Assembly: GCF_023898315.1 (NCBI RefSeq)
Contig: NC_064614.1
Coordinates: 114,235,501-114,299,500 of the forward strand
Direction of reading: 5' to 3'
Source of the DNA: Schistocerca nitens
Taxonomy: Eukaryota > Arthropoda > Insecta > Orthoptera > Acrididae
DNA: 64,000 bases
Both the position numbers and the translations under genes were made by a program. Under the pieces are notes generated by a model. That model saw only the letters and a list, made by a program, of their open reading frames with translations, was not told the origin of the DNA and did no database searches. Numbering within the stretch: the first letter of the stretch is position 1; every line of letters starts with the position of its first letter. Shown in pieces: positions 42,761 to 54,593 of this stretch.

Positions 42761-44142
42761 TACTGAAGCGCCAAAGTAAGTGGTATACGCATGCTTATTC
42801 AAACACAGAGAGATGTAAACAGGCAGAATACGGCGCTGCGGTCGCAACGTCTATATAAGACAAGAAGTGTCTGGCGCAGTTGTTACATCGGTTGTTGCTA
42901 CTACAATGGCAGATTATCAAGATTTAGTTGCGTTTGAACGTGGTGTTATAGTCGGCACACGAGTGATCGGACACAGCATCTCCGAGGTAGCGATGAAGTG
43001 GGGATTTTCCCGTACGATCGTTTCACGAGTCTACCGTGAATATCAGGAGTCCGGTAACACATCAAATCTCCGGCTGCAAAAAGATCCTGCAAGAACGGCT
43101 GAAGAGAATCGTTCAACGTGACGGAAGTGCAACCCTTCCGCAAATTGCTGCAGATTTCAATGTTGGGCCGTCAACAAGTGTCAGCGAACCATTCTACGAA
43201 ACATAATCGATGTGGGCTTTCGGAGCCGAAGACGCACTCGTGTAGCCTTGATGACTGCACGATACGAAGATTAAAGCCTCGCCTGGGCCCGTCAACACCG
43301 ACATTCGATTGTTGACGACTGTAAACATGTTGCCTGGTCGGACGAGTCTCTTTTCAAATTGCATCGCTCAAATAGCTCTGAGCACTATGGCACTTAACAT
43401 CTGAGGTCATCAGTCACGTAGCCATAGAACTACTTAAACCTAACTAACCTAAGGACATCACACACATCCAAGCCCGAGGCAGGATTCGAACATGCGACCG
43501 TAGCAGCAGTGCGGTTCCGGACTGAAGCACCTAGAACCGCTCGGTCACAGCGGCCGGCTATTGTATCGCATGGATGAACGTGTGAGGGTATGGAGACAAC
43601 CTCATGAATCCGTGGGCCCTACATGCCAGCAGGGGACTCTTCAAGCTGGTGGAGGCTCTGTAATGGTGTGGGGCGTGTGCAGTTGGAGTGTTATGGGACC
43701 CTTCATACGTCTAGATACGACTCTGACAGGTGACACTTACGTAAGCATCTTGTCTGATCAGCTGCATTCTTTCATGTTCATTGTGCGTTCCGATGGACTT
43801 GGTCAATTCCAGTAGGGGAATGCGACTCACCACACGTCCAGAACTGCTGCAGAGTGGCTCCAGGAACACTCTTCTGAGTTTAAACACTTCCGCTGGCCAC
43901 CAAACTCCCCAGACATGAACATTATTGAGGATATCCGGGATGCCTTGTAACATGCTGTTCAGAAGAGGTCTCTACCCCTCGTACTCTTACCGATTTATGG
44001 ACAGCCCTCTGGGATTCAAGGTGTCAGCTCCCTCCAGCACTATTTCAGACATTAGTCGAGTCCATGCCACGTCGTGCAGCGGCACTTCTGAGTGCTCGCG
44101 GGGACCCTATCCGATATTAGGATAGTCTGGCTCTTCCGTGTA
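42761..44142 (+). mobile_element. Tc1-like transposon (family 2), interrupted by a SINE
   Basis: The left end TACTGAAGCGCCAAAG and right end TCTGGCTCTTCCGTGTA are inverted. The transposase starts at about 42906 (MADYQDLVAFERGVIVGTRV, helix-turn-helix ISEVAMKWGFSRTIVSRVYR). Catalytic blocks: VAWSDESLFKLH (first Asp present) just before the SINE; FQ, stop, GNATHHT where QQDN is expected (second Asp lost); RWPPNSPDMNIIEDIRDAL (Glu present). Further frame breaks near 43085 and 43200. A second, partial copy lies at 58075-58635. Confidence 0.92.
43367..43559 (-). repeat. SINE-A nested in Tc1-like family 2
   Basis: Complete minus-strand copy. TSD ATTGCATCG / ATTGTATCG (43358-43366, 43560-43568), one mismatch. 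Confidence 0.92.
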
Positions 44143-44149
44143 GAACATA

Positions 44150-44650
44150 TGAAATGCAGACTGTCAAGAGAAATATTTCTGAAAAATAGAGATAAATAAA
44201 CATTGAACATAAAATTAAGAGTGAGGCAGTCTATAGTTAATGCTTCTAGAGTGTAGCCTTGTATGAAAGACAGAGGTGGACGATAGAAGCTTTTGAAATA
44301 AGTTGCTGGAGAAGAACATTAGACAGGTAGAGCGGATAGCTAATGCAGAGGTATTTAACGGAATTGGGAAGAAATGAAATTTGTGACACAACTTGAGTGA
44401 AAGAAGGGATGCAGTGCTAAGACACTATAGGTTAAGGGAATATTTAATTTGGTAATGGGAGTGAGAGTGTGGGATAAAAGCTGTAGAGGGAAACCAAAGT
44501 AGAATACAGTAAGAAGGTTCAACTGGATGCAGTCTGCAATAGTTTTGCGGATTTGAGGATGTTTGCACAGGACACAGTAGCGTGGAAAGCTCCATCCAGC
44601 CAGTCTTGAGGGACTGAAACCCACCACCATAACAACAACGACAATATGTA
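44150..44650 (+). mobile_element. LINE-A relic, 3' end
   Basis: AGCTTTTGAAATAAGTTGCT, GGAATTGGGAAGAAATGAAA and GACACAACTTGAGTGAAAGA parallel LINE-A. It ends in AACAACAACGACA, the expected CAA-type tail. Many stops. Confidence 0.75.
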
Positions 44651-44942
44651 AATCAACGGTAGTGAACTAAATACGCTCATAGGTTGAGTCATCAGCATGT
44701 ACAAGGAATAGGTGAACATGGGTTACAAGCTAGAAACCAATAAATAAATAAAATTATACAGCGACAGCCGTTCTGTAGCTTAATTTTTGGTGTTAGCGTG
44801 TTTTATCAGAAAAGTCGAAATGAGCTACATCATATACTGAGTCCGGAAACAGAAGCCTTTCGTACGTGACTTCGAATCTTGGTGCTGGTATGAACAATAT
44901 TGAGATGTCTGTGCTCAGTACAACGCGTTGTTATAGTACATA
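44651..44942. other. no gene recognised
   Basis: Short AT-rich gap. Confidence 0.45.
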
Positions 44943-46630
44943 CAGTGGTGCCCAAAATTAAAACAACAAACTGCTATTTCCCCGTCCTGTGTCTAATTCA
45001 CGATATAATCATACAAACTGTCAATCAGATGTCCGTACGATAGTGTTCTGCACGGAAGATGGCATTGCAATCAAATGACAACCACGCTAACGATGACGTC
45101 AGAGGATCCATGAAACGACGTAGTGTTTGCCGGGTAGCTCGAAGTCCACAATCGCTTTGTACATAGTCACAGACGGCGCAGAATGGCACAGAGAAGACGC
45201 GTGTCAGGCTGTCTGCGGTGGAGAGCCGAAGAAAGAAAGGAAGGAGGACAGCCGCGAACTGATGCGGTCCGAAGGCTTACTGTGACTCGTTTTGTTTTTC
45301 TCGGGAGTGGCGAAAGGTTATAGAGACCCAAATTGTATCCTGAAGACCAGGGCAGAGCAGACCACGTGTGACATCAGAAAGAGGAGACAGTTATTTGACT
45401 GTAGCGCCTTAGTACTGCACGGCAGCTGGCATCTGACCTCGCAGCATCCCATGGACGTGTTGTGTCGTGGCAAACGGTGTACAGAAGGCTTCAGCAGAGT
45501 GGTCTTTATTGTCAGAGATCTCCTATATGGGTACCTGTGACATGTCTTCACATAAGGGAACATCTATACTGGAGCCGTCAACATACCACCTGAACGATCG
45601 AACGATGGGCCAACGTTCTTTTCACAGATGAGTCCTGATTTAGTTTGGAGAGTTGTTCTCAAGGGAGTCGCATCTAGAGGGAACGTGGAAAACGATTTCA
45701 GGAACCAAACACTGTGGAGAGAGAAAGATATCGAGGAGGTTCCCTTATGGTGTGGGCAGGGATTATGTTGACCACCCGAGCCCTTCTTTATGAAACGGTA
45801 CAGGTAAATCGGCAAGGTTTAACTGCTTTCAGGTATCGTGACGAGATCTTGGGAGCTCATTCGCTGTTGTTGCGAAGTGCTGTGGGCTCAGACTTCGTAC
45901 TGATGGACGATAACGCTCGATCTCATAGAGCACGCGTGGTTAATGTTTTCTTGGAAACGGAAGATATTGTATGCATGGCGTGGCCTGCTCGCTTTTCCGA
46001 TTTGAATTCCATAGAGAATGTCTGGGATGCATTAGGAAGTCGGCTTGCATATTGTCAGCATCCAACAACCACTCTCCAAGACTGCGACCAACACTGCAGG
46101 AAGAATTGGCGTTATTGCCTCATCATGAGACTGATGACATATTTCACAGCATGCCCCGTCGTTATCAGGACTGTATTGTTGCCAGAGGTGGTCACATCCC
46201 GTACTGAGCACCTTAACCAGTTGTCACAATGTTCTGTGCAAATCCGTTAATTTGAGAAAAACTAAGAACTTTTTTGTCTACCGTTGTGCATGTTGCATTT
46301 GTTTATGTTCTGAATTCTTTACATTGTTTCTACTTTATTATCACCTGTTTATTCTGTTCTGTGGTGAAATAAACACGATTTTGCAAAATTTCCGTTTGTT
46401 GCTTTAATGGTTGAAATGGCTCTGAGCACTATGGGACTTAACATCTGAGGTCATCAGTCCCCTAGCACTTAGAACTACTTAAACCTAACTAACCTAAGGA
46501 CATCACACACATCCATGCCCGAGGCAGGATTCGAACCTGCGACCGTAGCGGTCGCGCGGTTCCAGACTGTAGCGCCTAGAACCACTCGGCCACTCCGGCC
46601 GGCCTGTTGCTTTAATTTTGGACACTAATG
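44943..46630 (+). mobile_element. Tc1-like transposon (family 3), SINE in its right end
   Basis: Inverted termini: CAGTGGTGCCCAAAATTAAA and the reverse complement of TTTAATTTTGGACACTAATG, with TA on both sides. Transposase remains: GGSLMVWAGIMLTTRALLYE at about 45735, FVLMDDNARSHRARVVNVFL (second Asp) near 45895 and MAWPARFSDLNSIENVWDAL (Glu present) near 45976. The first Asp region reads FFTDES followed by a stop. Sister copy, minus strand: 61208-62664. Confidence 0.9.
46409..46604 (-). repeat. SINE-A, 12-bp TSD
   Basis: Complete copy. Perfect TSD TGTTGCTTTAAT at 46397-46408 and 46605-46616. It lies within the terminal repeat of the Tc1-like element. Confidence 0.95.
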
Positions 46631-46632
46631 TA

Positions 46633-46820
46633 TATAGACTGAGCCAGGTGGCGCAGTGGTTAGCACACTCCACTTGCATATGGCAGGGCGACAGTTCAAA
46701 CATGCGTCCGGTCATCCTGATTTAGGTTTTCCGTAATTTCCCTATGTCGCTTCAAGTAAATGAAGGGATGATTCTTGTGAAATGGCACGATCGACTTCCT
46801 TCCCCATCCTTCCAGGTGGC
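46633..46820 (+). repeat. SINE-2, tRNA-derived
   Basis: GCCAGGTGGCGCAGTGGTTA head, degraded B box, then ATCCTGATTTAGGTTTTCCG and ATCGACTTCCTTCCCCATCC. Same family as 756-940. Confidence 0.82.
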
Positions 46821-46979
46821 AAGTTTTTATTCCTTAGCACAATGTAGGCTATGTTGAACACCTGTGCGCCCTAATATAGAGGACATGGAGATGAATTTGT
46901 GGCAAATTATAGCTTTGAATCTATGTTTTTTTCGCAAAGCTTACATGTTCAGCCGAGGAAGATAACCTTATCAACTTGC

Positions 46980-47215
46980 ACGAGAGGTTTGTTATGGAAA
47001 ATATCTGGGAGATTAAAACTATATACTGTACCGGGAATCGAACCCGAAACCTTGGACTGTGGAAGAGAGATGCCGGCAAAATAAAGGGCCGAGGGGGAGC
47101 CATGAGTCATGCTCGGATAACTCATCCGGTAAGAATACTGCCCACAGAAATAAATTTTCCGGGTTTGTGTCCTGGTTCGGCTTATAGATCCATCAGAAGT
47201 TTCAAAACGGACAAC
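46980..47215. repeat. tRNA-bearing inverted element, degraded copy
   Basis: Left: GAGATTAAAACTATATACTG with GGGAATCGAACCCG. Right: CTCGGATAACTCATCCGGTA with GTGTCCTGGTTCGGC. Two facing tRNA-like units as in the 54150-54580 element, but with a shorter spacer. Confidence 0.6.
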
Positions 47216-49392
47216 ATTCGTCCGCAAAGTGTAATATTCAGAGAGAATTCTTATTAATAGTGTAAGATGGCAAGAACTATGCCCCTTACATGAAGTTATT
47301 AAATATCACCTAACTCACGTTGAGCGAACAGTAGGGCTGAACAAAAATGACTGACAAGGCACAGTGCATCTTGTAGAGGGTATAGTATGGACGTATTGGA
47401 ATAACTAATGTCGGGTGATGGTTTTAAAGTAATTCACACGACATGAAAACTTTGTGGAAATGCGTCGATTTACTGGAGGCTAGTTTATCCCAGGGAAGTA
47501 TACAGAGTTGACCGTGGCCGGCTAGGGAGCAGCGAAGGGAAGCGACAATAGGCAGCTTAGGGCGGCTGAAGCTCTGAGAAAGTGGTAACAGGGTGCGGCC
47601 TCCCACTGCCTTAAGAAGAGTGACAGTGAGTAGGTGGTTGACCCCATGCTGGTGTACCGGGAAGCAGACGGAGAACTTGTACACCTGTTGATAAATGTCC
47701 GTCATCCCGTTTTCAGTGAAACATGTGAGTAAGCCGTGCAAAGCTACGGTGGAGCGTTCAACAGAGGCCAAAATATGTGTGTTCGTGACTATAGCAACTT
47801 CATGCTGAATTCATGGTCCGCAGAGTCTGAAGTAAATCAGGTGAAGATCGACAGAATGAAATACGCTGGCCTCCGATGGGAACATAGGACCAAGGAATTT
47901 GAAGTACTCTCCTGGGAGTCAGAATTCCGGAAAAATTGGTGTTTTGTGAAGACGCTAACATTGATGGGTGGCCTGGGAGGAGCTAAATAGCAGAAGTTGA
48001 GAGGAAGGGAAATTTTGTGGGAATTTGTTCACTTCCCAGAGCAGGCATTGGTCGGCGCTGGGAAGCGACACATAATTAACGCGACTTCCGCTGCAATTGG
48101 TGTAAGTGATTTTGCTGGAGGGGAAACCGAGGCGAAGGGCAGACTGTGAGAAGTCCCCGTAGAGGTCTTCCATTCCCAGCTTGCCTAGAGTGCGGACGTG
48201 GCGTTCTTTACTCAGCTTGCCTGAGAGAGAGTGAGCATCTCTGCAGTTTAGGACTTAGCAAACGGAACGATTGAGCTTGGAGACAGAAAGTTTTCGTTCA
48301 GCTATGTACTGAGCAAGATAGCTAGAAGTGAATAGACGAGTGCAGCCTTGCTGCACCATGAGGTCGGCCGACGTCCGCAAACGACGACGCCCCGCCATGC
48401 TGAATTCGGTGATATTGTGCCCGCTCTGGCCACTGATTAATTTGTTGGATCATGTCGGCAAAGTTTCCACGAGGGTTTCATGGGCCGTGTATTGTAGAAT
48501 TCTTCTCGCACTTCGCATTACGCCTGGGTCAGTTGATAGGAATTACTTTTGATTTATCGCGCTTTACTCCACGCAAACGCAATTTATTACCACTGCCTGT
48601 TAGGAGAGTCATGTAATGTGATGATTGAAGGTCGTGAGTTAAAATAAATCTGCGCTAATCGACTGCATCTGTTTTCAGTCAAGTAGTTGAAATCCCAAGT
48701 CACTTTCTTAATTAATTTTATGTTCAACATTTGCATCTGGTGTTCAACAGCTGAATATAACATCAATGTGCACCCCTTTTTAATTAAAAGGGATCAGTTC
48801 TGAACAATCACTGTCATCAATGCCACCACAATTCAATCAGGAGTCACAAGGCCTTATTACTTTCTTTGCGTTATCTGACATTGCGGCAGTTTTGCACTCT
48901 CTGTTGATCTGTTAGTTAATTACCTGGGGTGAACACACACCAAAACCAGATAAGTGATGGGTGGGGTGTTACAATAGCCTTCGTGTAACGGACTTTAGGT
49001 TCAAGAATACCCAACAAACGTGTACGACAATCGATGTCATTGTGCGGTCTCGGAACATTGCTAGAAGTGGAGGTCTCATGTAGACGATGTGAGTGATACC
49101 AGCCGAAGAAGACTGCTATAGAAGTCTCAGCCTCAGAGCTTCTGAAGAGTGGGTAGTCCAAAAACCAGTAGAAAGATGAATAGTAAATGAAATCAGATTA
49201 TCACAACACTTCGAAAGTGCTTATTGTTAAGAAGGTGATAATGTGATGACGACGAGCGTTGTTGTTGGTTCCGTGCTCATTTCAATGATGTCCTCAGGGT
49301 CAGTTTCATTTTGAATCTGAAAGTTTATTCCGGGCTGTTAGTGGAGATGAAGGATGTGATCGTGGCATTTGTGAAGATGCAAATGCTCTTAC
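47216..49392. other. no gene or repeat recognised
   Basis: If the gene model is right, this is intron downstream of exon A. The short open frames show no motif. The block at about 48330-48850 could be an LTR by texture, but no support was found. Confidence 0.4.
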
Positions 49393-50592
49393 CTGAGCAC
49401 TATCATTTGGTGATTCATCCTCGTCATCATAAGCAGTATCCGCGTCAGCATTGCGGCCTCCACGGACAGCTGGTTCATACTGCTGTGGCTCCACCTCCAT
49501 TGCGTCGTCTCTGAGGAAGTCATTGTCGTCAACGTCGTTACCGTCCCTGTGAGCGGAGGAGCTGCCGTCGCTGCCACGGGCTCCCGGTGATGGTACTCTC
49601 TCGACGTCGGCATCGATGCTAGCTTGACCAGCAGGGTGAGGTTTCGACTGCAAGTCGTCTTCTCTGAGGAAGTCGTTGTCATCATCGCTCTTACGACCGT
49701 TGTCATCAGAAGACTTCTCATTCACGCCGTTCACGTTTTGTGCCTGTGCGCTACCAGTGTTGACTTCAGCGGCAACTGGCTTACGGATCACCGTCTCCAG
49801 TGAGTCATCTTTGAGGAAGTCATTGTCGTCAACATTGTTACCAAAGGATGGAGCAGACGGTTTGTTGTCTCTGCTAGTTTCGCCTGTTGCTGATACCTTG
49901 TGTGCCACCGCCTCTGGTGTGTCATCTCTGAGAAAATAGTCATCTTCATTGTTGCCAACGGCAGGAGCGGAGGACTTGTCGTCCCTAGCCTTCACTTCTG
50001 GTGCCGTCTTCGGCTCCCATGAGTCGTCTCTTAGAAAATCGTTGTTGTCATCGCTATTATCGCTGTTGTGAGGGGGAGTTTTGCTGTCTCTACCACTCAC
50101 GTCCTGGGTTGTTACGGCATTGGTGTTGACATTAGGTTCTCCAAGACCATCCGCCTTGTGTGGGGCTTTAGTTTCCCACGTGTCACTTCTGAGGAAGTCG
50201 TTGTCGTCATCACTGTTGGCACTGTTGCGAGTAGATGATTTATTGTCTGTGCCACTCGTCGGCTCTGATGTTACGTTCTTGGTATTGACACTATGTTCCC
50301 CAAGGACTGCCGCCTTTTGTGATGACTTTGGTTTCCATCCATCCTCTCTCAGGAAGTCGTTATCATCGTCAATACTCGGGGTAGAGGGTTTGTCGTTCCT
50401 GTCGCTAACCACTGATTGTGGTACGGTTTCGACGTCGGCGGTTCGACCGCCACTGACTATCGGCTTGCCTTGCAGGTCCTCAACTTCAGACAGACGGTGG
50501 GCTTGTCTCCTGGTGTTGACCTCGGTGTTCATGTCGTGGTGTCTGCCAACGTGTGAGGCGGCGTAGCGGTCTCGGAGTCCTCGCATCGTTTC
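49393..50592 (-). CDS. host exon A: acidic repeat-containing protein segment (400 codons)
   Basis: The minus-strand acceptor AATTATATTGGCACAG opens a 1200-nt exon without a stop, ending at the consensus donor CTCAG|GTAAGA. Both borders are phase 0. The segment starts ETMRGLRDRYAASHVGRHHD. It then carries seven copies of a DDxxDFLRxD-like motif (exon residues about 80, 133, 186, 220, 259, 308, 359), 34-53 residues apart. Between copies lie Ser/Thr/Asn/Lys-rich linkers, and some copies are followed by W-[KE]-P/T-K. It is acidic, has no hydrophobic segment, and is probably disordered. The frame opens further upstream into intron and past the donor to a stop at 49306. No ATG-start or stop of its own is needed. 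Transposon homology is absent. Function unknown. Confidence 0.8.
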
Positions 50593-50799
50593 CTGTGCCA
50601 ATATAATTGCAGAACACCTTAGAGACACGGCAACAGACAGTTAACACATGAATTAAACACACATCTACTTACAGAAAACAATGCTAATTTGTCTCCACAC
50701 ACGTTGTTGAGGAATATCTGGTGGAGTGAAAGTATGCCAGAGAAGTAATTCCAACATTGCGCTTAGAAAGCTAAACAAGAATGAAGAAAAATCTGAATA
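50593..50799. other. intron sequence upstream of exon A
   Basis: AT-rich, including the acceptor's upstream region. Nothing else recognised. Confidence 0.5.
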
Positions 50800-51600
50800 T
50801 CTAGTTTGTGGACATAGAGATAGCCTTCAACAATATAATGTGGAATGAAATTTTGGAAATCATTTAACAAATGGGTCTGAGGTAAGAATGCAGACAAGTA
50901 GCCCCAAAGTCGGAGTAATAAAAATGATAGTTGACAACAAACAAGTCTACCCAGAGAAGGGTTTCAATTTGTTGTTAAACTCTATATCGAAGAAACAATG
51001 CAAAAAGTCAAGAAAGTTTTCCAAGTAGAATAAACGAGAGGGGCTTGGATGCCACATTGATGGTTCGCAGATGACATGGGATTTCCGATTAACGATAAAT
51101 CATTTGAATGGAATCAATAACATTGCAACATAGCGGATTAAGGGAAAGCGAAAATGAGTTGAAGAGTACTAAAAGAAGAGTATAGTTCTTTCTTTGAAGA
51201 TAAAATTAAGGAACATGCGGTAGAAGAAGTGGAAGAATTTACAATAAGCAGATTCTTGGAGGCAAAAACGACTCCCTTCAACAAACGAGCTCCATCGGTA
51301 TCAAACATTTAGATGGACTGAGGACAGACGTCCATAAAAGTATGCGATTGGACCATAGCGTCCTGTACAAACAGAATATGAGGTATGGGCAAACCAGAGA
51401 GAGAGAGAGACAAACTGGAATCTTTTAACGTTTTACTTTAGAATGATATAAAATCTGTGGCAAAGGAAGGAACAGGTTAGTGGAGCATCTACTATGGCAT
51501 ATGGCTCCATAACAACTGGAAGTGCAGTATGAGATAAAAACGGTAGAGCAGCTAAAAAGCATAACAAGCAAAATAAACTATCAACCATCGTCAGCTGCCA
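50800..51600 (+). mobile_element. LINE-A/B-like relic, plus strand
   Basis: FVDIEIAFNNIMWNEILEII near 50810 corresponds to the FVDLEKAFD box of RTE-like RTs. Later pieces such as AACTGGAATCTTTTAACGTT and AGCATAACAAGCAAAATAAA fit the degenerate 3' half. Very old. Confidence 0.65.
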
Positions 51601-51609
51601 GTTGCTGCC

Positions 51610-52075
51610 AAAGTAGCTAGACTTTGCTAATTTTAATGTCTTATTTCCTACTCTAATTTCCTCAGCATCACTTGATTGAATTCGACTGTTTCACTTTTGT
51701 TGATGTTTATTTTGTAACCTCTTTTCAAGGCACTATCTGTTCCATTCGACTTCTGTTCAAGTCCTTTGCCGTCTATGACAGTATTACAATGTGATCCGCA
51801 AACCTTACAGTTGTTATGTCTTCCCATCGAACGTTAATCCAATAAGCAACTTTCTCTTTGGTTTCCATTACTGATTGCTCATAGTAATACTAGAATAACA
51901 TCGTGTGTAGCCTACAACTCTGTATCAGTCACTTCTCAATTACTTCGTCACTTTCAAATAATTATACTCTTAAGCCTGCAGTCTGATTTATACTAGTTGT
52001 AGATAACCTTTCGCTTCTTGTACTTTATCCTTGATATCTTCATAGTGTATTTCAACCAACATTGTCAAGAGAGTA
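51610..52075 (-). mobile_element. LINE-A relic, minus strand
   Basis: TTTCACTTTTGTTGATGTTT, TCAAGTCCTTTGCCGTCTAT and GTTTCCATTACTGATTGCTC follow the order of the LINE-A RT region. It faces the previous relic tail to tail. Confidence 0.75.
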
Positions 52076-52254
52076 GGAATGAAATTCTGATTTAGTATGC
52101 AAACTGTCCTTTGATCTTTGGGCTACCTAAATAGAGAGGTAGGGCTGCAGTGACGAGTGTGGCGAAGGGCATGTTCCATCAGCTTTCGCCGAACCTAAAA
52201 CATAGCATCATCAGAATCAGCGGTACGCACACAGATTCATGATCACTGTCGTGT

Positions 52255-53035
52255 ACATGACTTATGGGAACAACGTATTATGATTGATTTGCTCAGATTA
52301 ATGAGTCTCATAAAAAATATGAAAGTTTTTTGGAACGAGAGTCTCCACTACTCGGTTCAGTCTCATATTGATCACTGGTGCGCTGGAAATTCCTAGTATT
52401 AGAATGTCCAAATAGATAATCACTGACATTGGACGGAGATGATCGTAAGTGAACGAAGTCCATGGGGATAGTGTCTTGTGAAGCTGTGAGCTCAGAGCCG
52501 AGTTGGCGACGTGGTCCAACGAAATGGGGAGCTGATGTGGACTCCAATGGAGGGACCACTAGGTGTGGCTGGCATGTGGTATGGGACTTAGAGTGTGCTC
52601 GGTACAAGAACTCTGATTTTTGTACCACTAGACGCTACAGCCGAAGGCGTAGAGTGCGCTTAGCGAAAGAACTCCAATTGAGGAACCAATAGACGCGGCT
52701 GACGTGAAGCCCACAGTGCGAACTGACTGCAGAGCGGTCAGAAAGCGACCTAAATACTCGAGCGCCGGAAGAATACCGACGGAAGCATGTGACTCATAGA
52801 ATCAAAGTGGTGCCACGATGGCGACGCTGTTTGTGCATGTGTTCCTGCCTTTGATGACGAGGCTGACGCCACACAGTACTTCCACTTCTGCTGCAGATTC
52901 AATTGTAAAACGACCTGGCGTATTCGTGTGTTGCTGCAGATTGTTTTCACCTGAGCTCCAGAGGAAGTGTCGTTACTGGTCCAGAGCTTCTTCTACCCAT
53001 GGTACAGAACTACGTGGTTGATGGCTATGTTGCCT
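52255..53035 (+). repeat. diverged direct repeat, copy 1 (possible LTR)
   Basis: Shares with 55405-56143, in the same order: CCACTACTCGGTTCAGTCT, TCCATGGGGATAGTGTC, TGACTGCAGAGCGGTCAG followed by TAAATACTC, and CTGAGCTCCAGAGGAAGTGT. Its middle contains three further related sub-repeats (GGGACCACTAGG, GTACCACTAGACG, GGAACCAATAGACG). A same-strand pair 3.1 kb apart suggests LTRs, but no internal coding region was recognised. Confidence 0.5.
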
Positions 53036-53649
53036 TTTCCACTTAAGAAAGAGTTTGGCTTGTCCATCTCGAAGAAGACATGGCTGTCATAGGAAGGAAG
53101 AGCCCCAGAGCCAGGAAGAATGTCCCTGTGATGGGTGCTTGGGACAGTGGAAACCTGCTACATCCATGGAGCGCTGGCCAAAAGTGGGTAGCTTGAATCC
53201 GACTGAGACAAATGGATTTGTATCGGACAAGAACTGGTAGGGGCAAACATGCAACCTCGACATCTTGGAGGGTGGAGCAGGTCGCTGGTGGTAGGTGATG
53301 GAGACATGATGCCATCATCACGTAAGCTTGGTCCAGCAAGGGAGATAAGACCTGTCTTGCCCTGGGTTTGCATTGTAGTTTCCAGGCGTGCATAGCTGGA
53401 GGGCCAGGGAAGTCCTGCTGACAGCCCATCTGGAGTATCCAGATGAGGTACAGTTGCAGCCTTGCACAACGCAAGAAGAGCCTGTGGCTGCACACTTTGT
53501 CTCTCACATGAGTAGTCCCGAAAAGATGACCAGTGTGCGGATCATTGGCATTCTCGGAAGGAAGAAGAAGAGCATAATAGGAAGAGCGTGAGAGATTCTG
53601 CAGAATGGTGCAAGGATGAGTAGGAGGTAGGTATAACCAGAGGTGAAGG

Positions 53650-53890
53650 ACTTGCAAAAGCCAGACTGGAAGGATGAAGAGCTCTGACATGAAGCCGGAT
53701 GTGATGGTCCATTGAAGGCAATAGTCCGCTGGAGGCGATGATCCCTTGGAGATGATGGTACCACTGCAGGCAAAGGTGTTCCTGGAGGCAAAGATACCGC
53801 AGGAAGCGAAGGTGCCGTTGGAGCAATGGTGCCATTTGGAGACGATGGTGCCTTTGGAGACGCTAGTGCTGCCAGAGGAATGGAAGAGAG
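53650..53890. repeat. 15-bp-unit degenerate repeat inside a long open frame
   Basis: Variants of GGTGCCTTTGGAGAC and GGCAAAGGTGTTCCTGGAGG recur. On the minus strand they are open as Ser/Pro-rich sequence. A 336-codon minus-strand frame spans 53043-54053, but its content outside the repeat is not protein-like. I do not call it a gene. Confidence 0.5.
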
Positions 53891-54149
53891 AAGGAAACAG
53901 CATGCGAGCAAGGATTAATGTAAATGTGGAAAGATGCTGTGACTGGAGAGTGTGGAAAGCACGTGAGGCGGCGGGAGAGCCGAGGCGCAGACTTTGTAGA
54001 AAAGAAAGAAGGGCCAGAATGTGTCGAGGAACAGCGTGGTGGACACCGCACAATTTTTAAGATGTCGAGGCGCGGCGTAGAGGTAGCCACAGAATGTATA
54101 AGGTGTCAAAGGCCAATGTGGAATATACTGTGAAATGTTTAATGTGCAG

Positions 54150-54580
54150 AATGAGATTTCACTCTGCAGCGGAGTGTGCGCTGATATGAAACTTCCTGGC
54201 AGATTAAAACTGTGTGCCCGACCGAGACTCGAACTCGGGACCTTTGCCTTTCGCGGGCAAGTGCTCTACCAACTGAGCTACCGAAGCACGACTCACGCTG
54301 CAGAGTGAAAATCTCATTCTGGAAACATCCCCCAGGCTGTGGCTAAGCCATGTCTCCGCAATATCCTTTCTTTCAGGAGTGCTAGTTCTGCAAGGTTCGC
54401 AGGAGAGCTTCTGTAAAGTTTGGAAGGTAGGACACGAGGTACTGGCAGAAGTAAAGCTGTGAGGACGGGGCGCGAGTCGTGCTTCGGTAGCTCAGTTGGT
54501 AGAGCACTTGCCCGCGAAAGGCAAAGGTCCCGAGTTCGAGTCTCGGTCGGGCACACAGTTTTAATCTGCCAGGAAGTTTC
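54150..54580. repeat. tRNA-bearing inverted element, best copy, 13-bp TSD
   Basis: Two facing tRNA-like units sit at the ends: minus strand over 54206-54290 and plus strand over 54479-54556 (GCTTCGGTAGCTCAGTTGGT, GAGCACTTGCCCGCGAAAGG, GAGTTCGAGTCTCGG). Both are followed outward by AGTTTTAATCTGCCAGGAAG. The spacer contains CTGCAGAGTGAAAATCTC and GCTGTGGCTAAGCC. A perfect TSD GTTTAATGTGCAG lies at 54137-54149 and 54581-54593. The tRNA-like units may supply pol III promoters; neither is a convincing functional tRNA. Confidence 0.9.
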
Positions 54581-54593
54581 GTTTAATGTGCAG

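Noticed and set aside
53043-54053. 336-codon open frame on the minus strand
   Set aside because: The sequence lies in a degenerate repeat, its translation has no domain and mixed low-complexity runs, and long frames exist on both strands. Treated as a by-product of repeats.
54479-54556. Functional tRNA gene
   Set aside because: The anticodon loop lacks the usual U33 and the unit is part of a mobile composite repeat with a TSD. SINE heads elsewhere were rejected as tRNA genes for similar reasons.
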